From positions 1-13,988 of the forward strand of contig JAKAMV010000157.1 in the NCBI GenBank assembly GCA_021812735.1: a DNA stretch of 13,988 nt. The letters are read 5' to 3'. Position numbers and translations under genes: made by a program. Below, piece by piece: positions 1 to 6,917 of this stretch. Position 1 is the stretch's first letter, and each line of letters begins with the position of its first letter. The notes under the pieces are model-generated. The model searched no databases and was not told the DNA's origin. It was given only the letters and a program-made list of their open reading frames with translations. Origin of the DNA: Chloroflexota bacterium. GTDB taxonomy: Bacteria > Chloroflexota > Limnocylindria > Limnocylindrales > CSP1-4.

Positions 1-498
1 GTCATGGACGTCCGGCTGCCTGACGGCTCGGGCATCGAGGCGTGCCGCGAGATCCGGGCGGAGCTGCCGGCCACCCGCGTCGTCATGCTGACCTCGTACC
101 CGGACGAGGAGGCTGTCCTGTCGGCCATCGTCGCAGGGGCGTCGGGCTACCTCCTCAAGCAGATCCGCGCGCGCGACCTCGTGGGCGCCCTCGAGTCGGT
201 GGGCCGGGGCGAGTCGCTCCTGGACCCGGCCGTGACCGAGAAGGTCCTCGAGCGCGTCCGCCGCATCGCGACCGGCGCCTACACGGACGAGATGGCCCAG
301 CTCACCGCGCAGGAGCAGCGGATCCTGCTCCTCGTCGCCGAGGGGAAGACCAACAAGGAAATCGCGTCAGAGGTCTTCCTGTCCGACAAGACGGTGAAGA
401 ATTACGTCAGCTCCATCCTGTCCAAGCTCAACCTCGAGCGGCGCGCGCAGGCCGCCGCCTTCGTGGCGAAGCACCGGCTGGACCGCGGCGGAGCGTAG
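1..498 (+). CDS. LuxR/NarL-family response regulator, DevR/DosR-like (5' end missing)
   Basis: This is the C-terminal 165 residues of a two-component response regulator; the reading frame is open through base 1, so roughly 50 N-terminal residues lie outside the window. The third visible residue is the probable phosphoacceptor Asp (D in MDVRLPDGSG). The switch Thr of VVMLTSYPDE and the conserved Lys of YLLKQ follow, completing the receiver fold. A LuxR-type helix-turn-helix occupies about visible residues 101-158. Its recognition helix SDKTVKNYVSS and the tail LNLERRAQAAAF closely resemble mycobacterial DevR/DosR, the hypoxia/NO/redox dormancy regulator. By family it should bind DNA as a dimer after phosphorylation by a sensor kinase, which would lie upstream outside the window. 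The downstream CoA-transferase starts 150 bases later with its own candidate promoter, so co-transcription is uncertain. The DosR-like specificity is inferred from sequence resemblance only. Confidence 0.93.
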   Translation, partial: VMDVRLPDGSGIEACREIRAELPATRVVMLTSYPDEEAVLSAIVAGASGYLLKQIRARDLVGALESVGRGESLLDPAVTEKVLERVRRIATGAYTDEMAQLTAQEQRILLLVAEGKTNKEIASEVFLSDKTVKNYVSSILSKLNLERRAQAAAFVAKHRLDRGGA

Positions 499-636
499 GC
501 CGCGTCGCCGCCTGGTCCGTCGGCCGCTTGGTACCCCGACGGCCGCCGCTGGCGTTGCGCACGGCACGGCCCATGCGGGTCGGGCGGTCCCGACGTCCGG
601 GCCATCCGGCCGGGGTCCTGACGGACGCCCCGCTGC

Positions 637-642
637 CAGACT
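637..642 (+). promoter_or_regulatory. Candidate -10 element of the CoA-transferase gene (possibly leaderless)
   Basis: CAGACT lies exactly six bases before the ATG at 649, where TAGGCT lies before two other genes in this window. No Shine-Dalgarno sequence precedes the ATG, which fits a leaderless transcript. The first T of the TANNNT consensus is C here and there is no recognisable -35, so this is the weakest member of the set. Confidence 0.3.
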
Positions 643-648
643 CGCGCC

Positions 649-1923
649 ATGCGTATCGTGTCGCCCGAGGAAGCGGTCGCCGGGATCAAGTCGCGCGACC
701 AGGTCTACATCCAGATGGCCGCGGCCACCCCGACGGTCCTCCTCGATGCGCTTGTCGGGCGCGCGGACGAGCTGTCGGACGTCGGGGTCACCCACCTGCA
801 CCTCGAGGGGCCCGGACCCCACCTCCGGCCGGAGATGGCCCCGCACTTCCGCCATCGGGCCCTGTTCATCGGCCCCAACGCCCGCGAGGCCGTGAACTCC
901 GGGCGAGCGGACTTCGTGCCGGTCTTCTTCTCGGACATCCCGGCGCTGTTCCGCAGCGGCGCCTACCCGCTCGATGCGGTGCTCGCCAACGTGACCCCGC
1001 CCGATGAGCACGGGTACTGCTCGCTTGGGGTGTCCGTGGAGGCGATGCACGCGGCGATCGACGCGGCCAAGACCGTCATCGTCCAGTTCAACCCCTCAAT
1101 CCCGCGGACCCTTGGCGAATCGTTCATCCACGTCAGCCAGATCGATCTCGCGGTCGAGGCGGACGTGCCGCCGTTCGAGTCGCCCCGGCCGGAGATCGGA
1201 CCGGTGGAGCGGCAGATCGGCGCGTTCATCGCCGAGCTGGTCCCCAACGGTGCCACGCTGCAGCTGGGCATCGGAGCGATCCCCGCGGCGACGGCCGAGC
1301 TGCTCACCGACAAGTGCAACCTCGGGGTCCACACCGAGATGTTCACCGACGCGGTTGTGGACCTCGTCGAGGCTGGGGTCGTGACCTGCGACCGGAAGGT
1401 GCGCAATCGCGGCAAGCTGGTCGCGACCTTCCTCATGGGGACCTCGCGCCTGTTCAGGTTTGTCAACGACAACCCCATGGTGGAGATGCGGCCTGTCGAG
1501 TTCACCAACGACACGCACGTGATCCGCTCGCTGCCGAACATGGTGGCGATCAACTCGGCGATCGAGGTGGACCTGTCCGGCCAGGTGGTCGCCGATTCGA
1601 TCGGCCACCGGATGTACTCGGGCGTGGGCGGGCAGATGGACTTCATCCGGGGCGCCGCGCTCGCCCCCGGTGGGCGGGCGATCATCGCCATGCCGTCGAC
1701 CGCGGGCAAGGACGGCGCGCAGAGCCGGATCGTGCCGTCCCTGCGGGAGGGCGCGGGCGTCGTGACCACGCGAGCGCACGTGCGGACCGTGGTGACCGAG
1801 TGGGGCGTCGCCGAGCTGTGGGGCAAGAGCCTGCGCGAGCGGGCGAAGGCGCTGATCGCCGTGGCCCACCCGCACCACCGGGATGCGCTGACTGCCGAGG
1901 CCCGCCGCTACTACGAGCTCTGA
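649..1923 (+). CDS. Acetyl-CoA hydrolase/transferase family protein (4-hydroxybutyrate CoA-transferase-like)
   Basis: The 424-residue product has the normal length and layout of cytosolic class-I acyl-CoA hydrolases/CoA-transferases. An N-terminal CoA-transferase domain (about 1-190) and a C-terminal domain (about 200-420) are both complete. The diagnostic segment GIGAIPAATAELL (207-219) is followed by HTEMFTD, in which Glu230 is the expected nucleophile that forms the glutamyl-CoA thioester. The glycine loop YSGVGGQ (323-329) matches the CoA-binding loop of AbfT/Cat2-type enzymes. By family it moves CoA between acetyl-CoA and a carboxylate such as 4-hydroxybutyrate, succinate or propionate, or hydrolyses acetyl-CoA; the substrate cannot be read from sequence. 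The ATG at 649 has no ribosome-binding site, but a -10-like hexamer sits six bases upstream. Two hairpins follow the gene. Confidence 0.9.
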   Translation: MRIVSPEEAVAGIKSRDQVYIQMAAATPTVLLDALVGRADELSDVGVTHLHLEGPGPHLRPEMAPHFRHRALFIGPNAREAVNSGRADFVPVFFSDIPALFRSGAYPLDAVLANVTPPDEHGYCSLGVSVEAMHAAIDAAKTVIVQFNPSIPRTLGESFIHVSQIDLAVEADVPPFESPRPEIGPVERQIGAFIAELVPNGATLQLGIGAIPAATAELLTDKCNLGVHTEMFTDAVVDLVEAGVVTCDRKVRNRGKLVATFLMGTSRLFRFVNDNPMVEMRPVEFTNDTHVIRSLPNMVAINSAIEVDLSGQVVADSIGHRMYSGVGGQMDFIRGAALAPGGRAIIAMPSTAGKDGAQSRIVPSLREGAGVVTTRAHVRTVVTEWGVAELWGKSLRERAKALIAVAHPHHRDALTAEARRYYEL

Positions 1924-1978
1924 GCGCCGGGACCGGAGGCCGCAGCGCCCGGACGCGAGAGCGCCGGGGAATCAAGAA

Positions 1979-1999
1979 CCCCCGCCGGTCCGGCGGGGG
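1979..1999 (+). terminator. Hairpin terminator after the CoA-transferase gene
   Basis: A perfect 9-bp stem, CCCCCGCCG (1979-1987) and CGGCGGGGG (1991-1999), closes on a 3-base loop 55 bases after the stop codon. There is no T-run, as is common in GC-rich genomes, so termination is inferred from stem strength and position. Confidence 0.6.
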
Positions 2000-2010
2000 C
2001 TGAGGTTACG

Positions 2011-2043
2011 GGTGGGTGCCGGGCGTCCCCTCCGGCACCCACC
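2011..2043 (+). terminator. Second strong hairpin, tandem terminator or leader element
   Basis: A perfect 12-bp stem, GGTGGGTGCCGG (2011-2022) and CCGGCACCCACC (2032-2043), has a 9-base loop. It begins 12 bases after the previous hairpin. It may be a second terminator for the CoA-transferase gene or the start of a structured leader for the GTPase gene 215 bases downstream. It lacks a T-run. Confidence 0.5.
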
Positions 2044-2258
2044 TCATACGCATGGTCGGGCGTGCGGGGTTCCCCTCGGGAGTGCCGATCGGACCGCCTT
2101 CGCGGGACCTGCGGCACCCCCTGCGGGCGTCAGGGCCGGAGACCGGCGCCGTGCGCGGGGCGATCATGAACGCACGCGGAGGTGGCGTGGCCACGCCCGC
2201 CTGCTGGCCTCGCGGACCGGCGCTGGCGTTCCGGGAGCCCCTCCCCCGAGGTCTGGTC
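2044..2258 (+). other. 215-base non-coding leader of the GTPase-like gene
   Basis: The frame stays open upstream of the chosen GTPase start, but the translation is rich in Pro, Gly and Arg, matches no known domain, and runs back into the 12-bp hairpin. I treat this stretch as untranslated. It contains a nested fold: an outer stem GTGCCG/CGGCAC (2082-2087 with 2112-2117) enclosing CCGC-CTTC-GCGG (2094-2105). I recognise no known riboswitch or T-box motif and no convincing promoter. Confidence 0.4.
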
Positions 2259-3596
2259 ATGCGCAGCGAACGTGTGCTGATCATGGGTGCCGCCGGGCGC
2301 GACTTCCACGACTTCAACGTCGTCTATCGCGACGACCCGTCGGTCGAGGTCGTCGCGTTCACCGCCACGCAGATCCCAGGCATCGCGGAGCGCCGGTACC
2401 CTCCCGAGCTCGCCGGTGGGCGCTATCCGGCGGGCATCCCGATCCGTCCGGAGGCGGAGCTCGAGTCGCTGATCGCCGAGCACCACGTGGACACCGTCGT
2501 GTTCGCCTACAGCGACGTCAGCCACGAGCAGGTGATGCACGCCGCGAGTCGGGCGCTCGCCGCGGGCGCGGACTTCAAACTGCTCGGCCCGGCCGCCACG
2601 ATGCTCCCGTCGATCCGGCCGGTGGTGGCCGTGTGCGCGGTTCGGACTGGGAGCGGCAAGAGCCAGACCAGCCGGTACGCCGCCAGAGCGCTCGAGGCCC
2701 GCGGTCTGCGCGTGGCCGTGGTCCGCCACCCGATGCCGTATGGCGATCTGGTGGCGCAGCGCTGCCAGCGGTATGAGACCTACGCGGACCTCGACCGGTA
2801 CGAGACCACGATCGAGGAGCGCGAGGAGTACGAGCCGCATCTCGACGCCGGCCGGCTGGTGTTCGCCGGGGTGGACTACGAGGAGATCCTGCGCGCCGCC
2901 GAGAAGGAGTGCGACGTCGTCCTCTGGGATGGCGGCAACAACGACCTGCCGTTCTACCGGCCGGACCTGATGATCGTGGTCGTGGACCCGCTGCGCCCCG
3001 GCCACGAGCTCCGCTATCACCCCGGCGAGGCCAACCTGCGCATGGCCGACGTCGTGGTGATCAACAAGGTGGACTCCGCCACGCCAGAGGGGCTGGCCCA
3101 GGTGCGGGCGGACATCGCCGCCGTCAACCCCGGTGCGGAGCTTGTCGAGGCGCGGTCGTCGCTCGCGCTCGAGGGCGGCGACATCGCGGGCAAGCGAGTG
3201 GTGGTGGTCGAGGACGGCCCGACGCTCACGCACGGCGGCATGACATACGGCGCCGGGATCGTCGCGGCCCGGCGCTTCGGCGCAGCCGAGATCGTGGACC
3301 CCCGGCCGTACGCGCACGGCGAGCTCGCGGCCACCCTGGCCAAGTACCCCGATCTGGAGCACCTGCTGCCGGCGATGGGCTACGGCGCCAAGCAGATCCA
3401 CGAGCTGGAGGAGGCCCTCGACGCGGTCCCGGCCGACGCGGTGCTCGCCGCCACGCCGATCGACCTCACGCGAGTGCTCCGGGTGGGCAAGCCGATCATC
3501 CGCGTCCGCTACGAGCTCGAGCCCGTGAGCGGTTCGCTCATGGGGCCCATCATGGCGATCGGCGATCGGGCGGCGGCGGCGCGCACGGGCGGATGA
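2259..3596 (+). CDS. Cyclic 2,3-diphosphoglycerate synthetase-like P-loop GTPase
   Basis: The ATG at 2259 is chosen because GAGG at 2248-2251 sits seven bases upstream and the recognisable fold begins there; the product has 445 residues. Residues 1-110 look like a Rossmann-type domain (VLIMGAAGRDFHDFN). A P-loop follows at 129-135 (RTGSGKS), then WDGGNND (223-229) and an NKVD guanine-specificity motif (269-272). This order matches the family named after archaeal cyclic 2,3-diphosphoglycerate synthetase, which cyclises 2,3-bisphosphoglycerate using ATP. Bacterial members are usually annotated only as GTPases and cyclic diphosphoglycerate is not a known bacterial solute, so the real substrate is open. 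NKxD suggests GTP. The gene stands alone, after a long hairpin-rich leader, and converges on the alcohol dehydrogenase across a 27-base gap with no clear terminator. Confidence 0.85.
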   Translation: MRSERVLIMGAAGRDFHDFNVVYRDDPSVEVVAFTATQIPGIAERRYPPELAGGRYPAGIPIRPEAELESLIAEHHVDTVVFAYSDVSHEQVMHAASRALAAGADFKLLGPAATMLPSIRPVVAVCAVRTGSGKSQTSRYAARALEARGLRVAVVRHPMPYGDLVAQRCQRYETYADLDRYETTIEEREEYEPHLDAGRLVFAGVDYEEILRAAEKECDVVLWDGGNNDLPFYRPDLMIVVVDPLRPGHELRYHPGEANLRMADVVVINKVDSATPEGLAQVRADIAAVNPGAELVEARSSLALEGGDIAGKRVVVVEDGPTLTHGGMTYGAGIVAARRFGAAEIVDPRPYAHGELAATLAKYPDLEHLLPAMGYGAKQIHELEEALDAVPADAVLAATPIDLTRVLRVGKPIIRVRYELEPVSGSLMGPIMAIGDRAAAARTGG

Positions 3597-3623
3597 GGCG
3601 CTGCCACGCGGGACCGCCGGAGG

Positions 3624-4643
3624 TCAGACCGGGTTCCCGGCCATGACCAGCACGGCGGTCCCGGCGACCTGGCCGGCGGCGACGCGTGCGAGCGCCGCGT
3701 TTGCGTCCGCCAGCGGGTGCGTCTCGACGTCGGTCTCGATCCCGATGCGGGCCGCGATGGCAAGGAACTCGCTCGCGTCCTGGCGGGTCACGTTGGCGAC
3801 GCTGCGGATCGATCGCTCCCACCACAGGCTCTCGTAGGGCATGGCCGGGAGCTCGTCGAGGTGGATGGCGTTGATCGCGACCACGCCGCCGCGATCGAGC
3901 GCGCGCACGGCCGCGGCGACCACCGACCCGACGGGCGCGAAGGTCACGGCAGCGTCGAGCGGCGCGGGTGGCCGATCGTCGTACGCCCCCGCCCATGCGG
4001 CACCCAGCTCGAGCGCCCGTTCCCGGTCCGCCGCGGAGCGCGTGGCCACGTACGCATCGACGCCCCACGAGCGGGCGACCTGCATGGCGAGGCGGGCTGA
4101 CGCGCCGAAGCCGTAGAGACCGAGCCTGGCGCCCGCCATCCGCGGGCCGATGCCGGCGACGCGGAGCGAGCGGTAGCCGATGACGCCGCCGCACAGCAGG
4201 GGCGCGGCGGCGAGGTCGGGATATTCGTCCGGCAGCCGGACTGCCACGTCGGCACGGGCGGTCACCGCCTCGGCGTACCCGCCGTCGCGATCCCAGCCGG
4301 TGAAGGTCGCCGCCTCGCAGAGGTTCTCGCGCCCGGACCGGCAGAAGCGGCACGTGCCGTCCGTCCCGGCCAGCCAGGTGAGGCCCGCCCGATCGCCGAG
4401 TCCCCAGCCCGTCACGCCCGGCCCCAGCGCGTCCACGACCCCGACGACCTGATGGCCGGGCACGATCGGGAGCGCTCGGGCGTCGAGGTCTCCCTCGCAA
4501 ATCTGGAGGTCCGTGCGGCAGACGGCGCAGGCGCTCACCCGGAGGCGCAGCTCGCCCGGCCCGGGCTCCGGGACGGGGCGATCCTCGAGCACGAGCGGGC
4601 CTGTGGCGGCGGGAGCGGGGGAGCGGAGGGCCATCACGCGCAT
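3624..4643 (-). CDS. Zinc-dependent alcohol dehydrogenase, AdhA-like medium-chain dehydrogenase
   Basis: The 339-residue product is a full-length medium-chain dehydrogenase/reductase of the class that includes mycobacterial AdhA. Catalytic-zinc ligands are visible as Cys42 (SACAVCRTD), His64 (VPGHQVVG) and Cys151 (LLCGGVIGYR). The structural-zinc lobe reads TDGTCRFCRSGRENLC: three cysteines (98, 101, 109) remain, and the usual first cysteine is Asp95. A Rossmann NAD(P)-binding segment follows (LGLYGFGASARLAMQVA, about 174-190). By family it oxidises primary alcohols or reduces aldehydes in the cytoplasm; substrate and cofactor preference are not readable. The gene has no Shine-Dalgarno sequence but has TAGGCT exactly six bases before its ATG, suggesting a leaderless transcript. 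An alternative start three codons later is possible. It is a single-gene unit. Confidence 0.93.
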   Translation of the reverse strand: MRVMALRSPAPAATGPLVLEDRPVPEPGPGELRLRVSACAVCRTDLQICEGDLDARALPIVPGHQVVGVVDALGPGVTGWGLGDRAGLTWLAGTDGTCRFCRSGRENLCEAATFTGWDRDGGYAEAVTARADVAVRLPDEYPDLAAAPLLCGGVIGYRSLRVAGIGPRMAGARLGLYGFGASARLAMQVARSWGVDAYVATRSAADRERALELGAAWAGAYDDRPPAPLDAAVTFAPVGSVVAAAVRALDRGGVVAINAIHLDELPAMPYESLWWERSIRSVANVTRQDASEFLAIAARIGIETDVETHPLADANAALARVAAGQVAGTAVLVMAGNPV

Positions 4644-4649
4644 GGGCCG

Positions 4650-4655
4650 AGCCTA
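4650..4655 (-). promoter_or_regulatory. Candidate -10 element (TAGGCT) for a leaderless alcohol dehydrogenase mRNA
   Basis: Read on the minus strand, TAGGCT is followed by six bases and then the ATG. It fits the TANNNT consensus seen at leaderless promoters of high-GC bacteria, with transcription starting at or next to the A of ATG. The identical hexamer at identical spacing precedes the GTG at 8510. No clear -35 is visible. Confidence 0.5.
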
Positions 4656-5001
4656 CGCCGATCGCACGGCGCACGTCGGTCGGGGCCGCCCCGGGTCCCG
4701 GTCCCCCGGGGCCGGACGGCATGGGGGGCAGGGCGGTCGGAGCGGCGGCCCCGCGACCAAGGGCCCTAAACCGGCGCGTCCCGCGGGGCGAGCATGGGCA
4801 GCGCGGAGCCGGTCCGCACGCCCCGCACGCGCTGGGCCGTCCCGGGTCGGCAAACCGAGGTCCAGCCGCACATGAGCCCGTCCGTCCCCACAGACGGCGT
4901 CCCGAGCAGTCTGGCGTGCCGCGGTGCCGCCCGCTGTTCCCGAGAGAGGTGCGCGGTCTTGGCCCGGCAGCGCGGGGCGGGGACGCTCGGGAGGTGACGT
5001 G
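4656..5001. other. Gene-free divergent region between alcohol dehydrogenase and hydrogenase protease
   Basis: No supportable coding sequence or RNA gene lies in this stretch; the open frames crossing it are GC-driven. It contains one 8-bp GC hairpin, GCCCCGGG/CCCGGGGC (4688-4695 with 4705-4712), and the ribosome-binding site of the protease gene (GAGG, 4991-4994). A TTGGCC (4959-4964) lies 17 bases before a poor -10-like GACGCT, which I do not regard as a convincing promoter. Confidence 0.5.
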
Positions 5002-5502
5002 ATGATGCATCTGGAACCGCCGTCGGTCCGCCTGCTCGTGTGCGGGAATGCGGACCGCGGCGACGACGGCGCGGCGCTGTCGGCCGTCGCGACGCTCCTG
5101 CCGACGCTCGCCGCGTCCCTCCTCGAGCGCCTCGAGGTCCGCCGCTGCGGCCAGTTGCGCGTCGAGGACCTGCTCGACGTGCGGCCCGGAGAGGTGACCG
5201 TCGTCGTGGATGCCGCGGTGGGCGTCCCGCCGGGCCACGTCGTCTCGCTCCCCATCTCGGACATCGCGGCCACGATGGGCACGGCCGCGCCGCGGTCGTC
5301 CCACGAGCTCCCAATCGACCAGGTCCTGAGCCTGGCCGGGACGCTCCGCGCGGGCGGACTGCCGAGCGGCACGTTCATCGGCATCGGTGGGCGCCGTTTC
5401 GGCTACGGTCGTCCGCTGTCGCGGTCGGTGCGGCTGGCGATGCCCGGCTTCCAGCAGGCCATCGCGACGGAGCTCGCCCGCCTCGCGCGCGTCGCGAGCT
5501 GA
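5002..5502 (+). CDS. [NiFe]-hydrogenase maturation protease family protein (HycI/HybD-like)
   Basis: The 166-residue product has the size and signature of the endopeptidases that remove the C-terminal peptide of the hydrogenase large subunit after nickel insertion. All three nickel-sensing positions can be aligned to E. coli HycI (Asp16, Asp62, His90): Asp22 in GNADRGDDGAA, Asp70 in VVVDAAVG, and His101 in SSHELPI. FIGIGG (125-130) is the conserved late strand. GAGG at 4991-4994 sits seven bases before the ATG at 5002, which selects this start over upstream in-frame codons; the next codon is also ATG. No hydrogenase structural or Hyp gene lies in the window. The gene converges on the oxidoreductase operon with a 20-base gap. 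It may serve a hydrogenase elsewhere in the genome or have another peptidase role. Confidence 0.85.
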   Translation: MMHLEPPSVRLLVCGNADRGDDGAALSAVATLLPTLAASLLERLEVRRCGQLRVEDLLDVRPGEVTVVVDAAVGVPPGHVVSLPISDIAATMGTAAPRSSHELPIDQVLSLAGTLRAGGLPSGTFIGIGGRRFGYGRPLSRSVRLAMPGFQQAIATELARLARVAS

Positions 5503-5522
5503 GAGCGACAGCCCGGCCGGGA

Positions 5523-6086
5523 TCAGGCCCCAGTCGGGGCGGCGATCGGCTCGCGGCTCGCCGCGACGCCCGCGTCGAACGCGGCGGCGTCCATCTCGAC
5601 CATGTCGGCGTGCCGATCGCCGAGCACGATGGCCAGCGCTCGGTGGACGGTCTCCGGCTCCACCAGCCTGCGTCGCCCGATCAGCGCGCCGAGCGCCACC
5701 ACGGAGACCAGCTTGTCGTCGCCGGCCCGCTTGGCGACGGCCGTGCAGGGGACCTCGAGGACCTCGATGTCGTCCCGGCCGGCCTGGGCCTCGATCAGGG
5801 TGGTGTTGACGACCAGGAGGCCGCCCACCGCCACCATCGGCCCGTACTTGGCGATGGACGGCGGGTTGAGGACCACGGCGTGGTCAGCGCGGTCCACGAT
5901 GGGCGAGCCGATCATCTTGTCGGCGATGATCACGGTGCAGGACGCCGTGCCGCCGCGCATCTCGGGCCCGTAGGAGGGGATCCAGAGGACTTCGCGTCCC
6001 TCGAGCAGGGCCGCCTCCGCGAGCACCTTGCCGGCGAACAGGATCCCCTGGCCGCCGAACCCCGCGATGATCGTGGAGCGTTCCAT
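5523..6086 (-). CDS. 2-oxoacid:ferredoxin oxidoreductase, gamma subunit
   Basis: The 187-residue product is the gamma (catalytic-domain C) subunit of an indole-/2-oxoisovalerate-/2-oxoglutarate-type ferredoxin oxidoreductase. GFGGQG (9-14) near the N-terminus and PSYGPEMRGGTA (37-48) are the family hallmarks, and SPIVDRADHAVVLN follows. This subunit packs against alpha and beta and contributes to the CoA/thiamine-diphosphate site. Its ATG directly abuts the TAG stop of the beta subunit with no intervening base, and the ribosome-binding site GGAGGG lies inside the beta coding sequence. This predicts translational coupling. It is the last gene of a four-gene operon and ends 20 bases from the convergent protease gene. 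The gap holds a CCCGGCCGGG palindrome but no strong terminator. Confidence 0.93.
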   Translation of the reverse strand: MERSTIIAGFGGQGILFAGKVLAEAALLEGREVLWIPSYGPEMRGGTASCTVIIADKMIGSPIVDRADHAVVLNPPSIAKYGPMVAVGGLLVVNTTLIEAQAGRDDIEVLEVPCTAVAKRAGDDKLVSVVALGALIGRRRLVEPETVHRALAIVLGDRHADMVEMDAAAFDAGVAASREPIAAPTGA

Positions 6087-6917
6087 CTAGAAGCCCTCCG
6101 TGACGGCGCGGTGCGGCGCTCCCGGCGTGGGCAGGCTGGGCGCGATCCTGCGCGCGCGGTCCACGAAGGTGCCCACCGGGTACGCGTCCATGACCGTGGT
6201 GCGCAGGCGCTCCATGGCCTCGGTGGGGGTCAGGCCCCAGCCCACCGGGCAGGTGGAGAGGACCTCCACGATGGAGAACCCCCGGTCCTCCAGCTGCACC
6301 TCGAACGCGCGCCGGATGGCTGCCCGCGTCTTGCCGACGAGTGCCGGGTCGGCAACCGACCCCCGCGCGGCGTACTGGACGCCCGGCAGCAGGGACAGCA
6401 TCTCCGTGACGGGAAGGGGATAGCCCTGGGTGGCCACGTCGCGACCGCGCGGGCTCGAGGTCGTCTGCTGGCCTGCCAGCGTCGTGGGCGCCATCTGGCC
6501 GCCGGTCATCCCGTAGATGCCGTTGTTGGCGAAGATGACCGTGATGCGCTCGCCGCGGGCCGCAGCGTGCACGATCTCCGCGGTCCCGATGGCGGCGAGA
6601 TCCCCGTCGCCCTGGTAGGTGAACACGACGCGGTCCGGTCGGACGCGCTTGACGCCCGTGGCGACGGCTGGCGCCCGCCCGTGCGGCGACTCGACCGAGT
6701 CGAGGGCGAGGAAGTCGTAGGCGAAGACCGAGCAGCCCACCGACCCGACGAGGATGGTCTTGCCGCCGATGCCCAGATCCTCGAGGACCTCAGCCACGAG
6801 GCGGTGGACGATGCCGTGGCCGCAGCCCGGGCAGTAGCTGGTGGGATTGGACAGGAGCTGCGGCCGACGGTAGACCGTCCGGCCCTCCTGCTCGACGAGG
6901 GATCCGCTGGCCGTCAC
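6087..6917 (-). CDS. 2-oxoacid:ferredoxin oxidoreductase, beta (thiamine-diphosphate-binding) subunit
   Basis: The 276-residue product carries the thiamine-diphosphate motif GDGD (103-106) with its distal asparagines in FANNGIYGMTGGQ (Asn131-132). CPGCGHG (29-35) supplies two cysteines, and Cys62 and Cys223 (STCPVGWG) are candidates for the other two ligands of the single [4Fe-4S] cluster in this subunit type. The GTG start at 6917 is chosen because its bases overlap the alpha stop as GTGA, with GGGAGGT about seven bases upstream. Upstream of this point the frame only runs antisense-like through alpha. By family, this subunit decarboxylates a 2-oxoacid and passes electrons to ferredoxin while forming an acyl-CoA. 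Substrate choice (branched-chain 2-oxoacid or 2-oxoglutarate) cannot be fixed from this subunit. Confidence 0.93.
   Translation of the reverse strand: MTASGSLVEQEGRTVYRRPQLLSNPTSYCPGCGHGIVHRLVAEVLEDLGIGGKTILVGSVGCSVFAYDFLALDSVESPHGRAPAVATGVKRVRPDRVVFTYQGDGDLAAIGTAEIVHAAARGERITVIFANNGIYGMTGGQMAPTTLAGQQTTSSPRGRDVATQGYPLPVTEMLSLLPGVQYAARGSVADPALVGKTRAAIRRAFEVQLEDRGFSIVEVLSTCPVGWGLTPTEAMERLRTTVMDAYPVGTFVDRARRIAPSLPTPGAPHRAVTEGF

Noticed and set aside
2016..2258. An extended N-terminus for the GTPase-like protein starting at the ATG at 2016
   Set aside because: That ATG lies inside a perfect 12-bp hairpin. The extra 81 residues match nothing, while a good ribosome-binding site precedes the ATG at 2259.
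4924..5001. A longer hydrogenase-protease start upstream of 5002
   Set aside because: The extra 26 residues are Arg/Gly/Pro-rich and precede the ribosome-binding site GAGG at 4991-4994, which points to the ATG at 5002.
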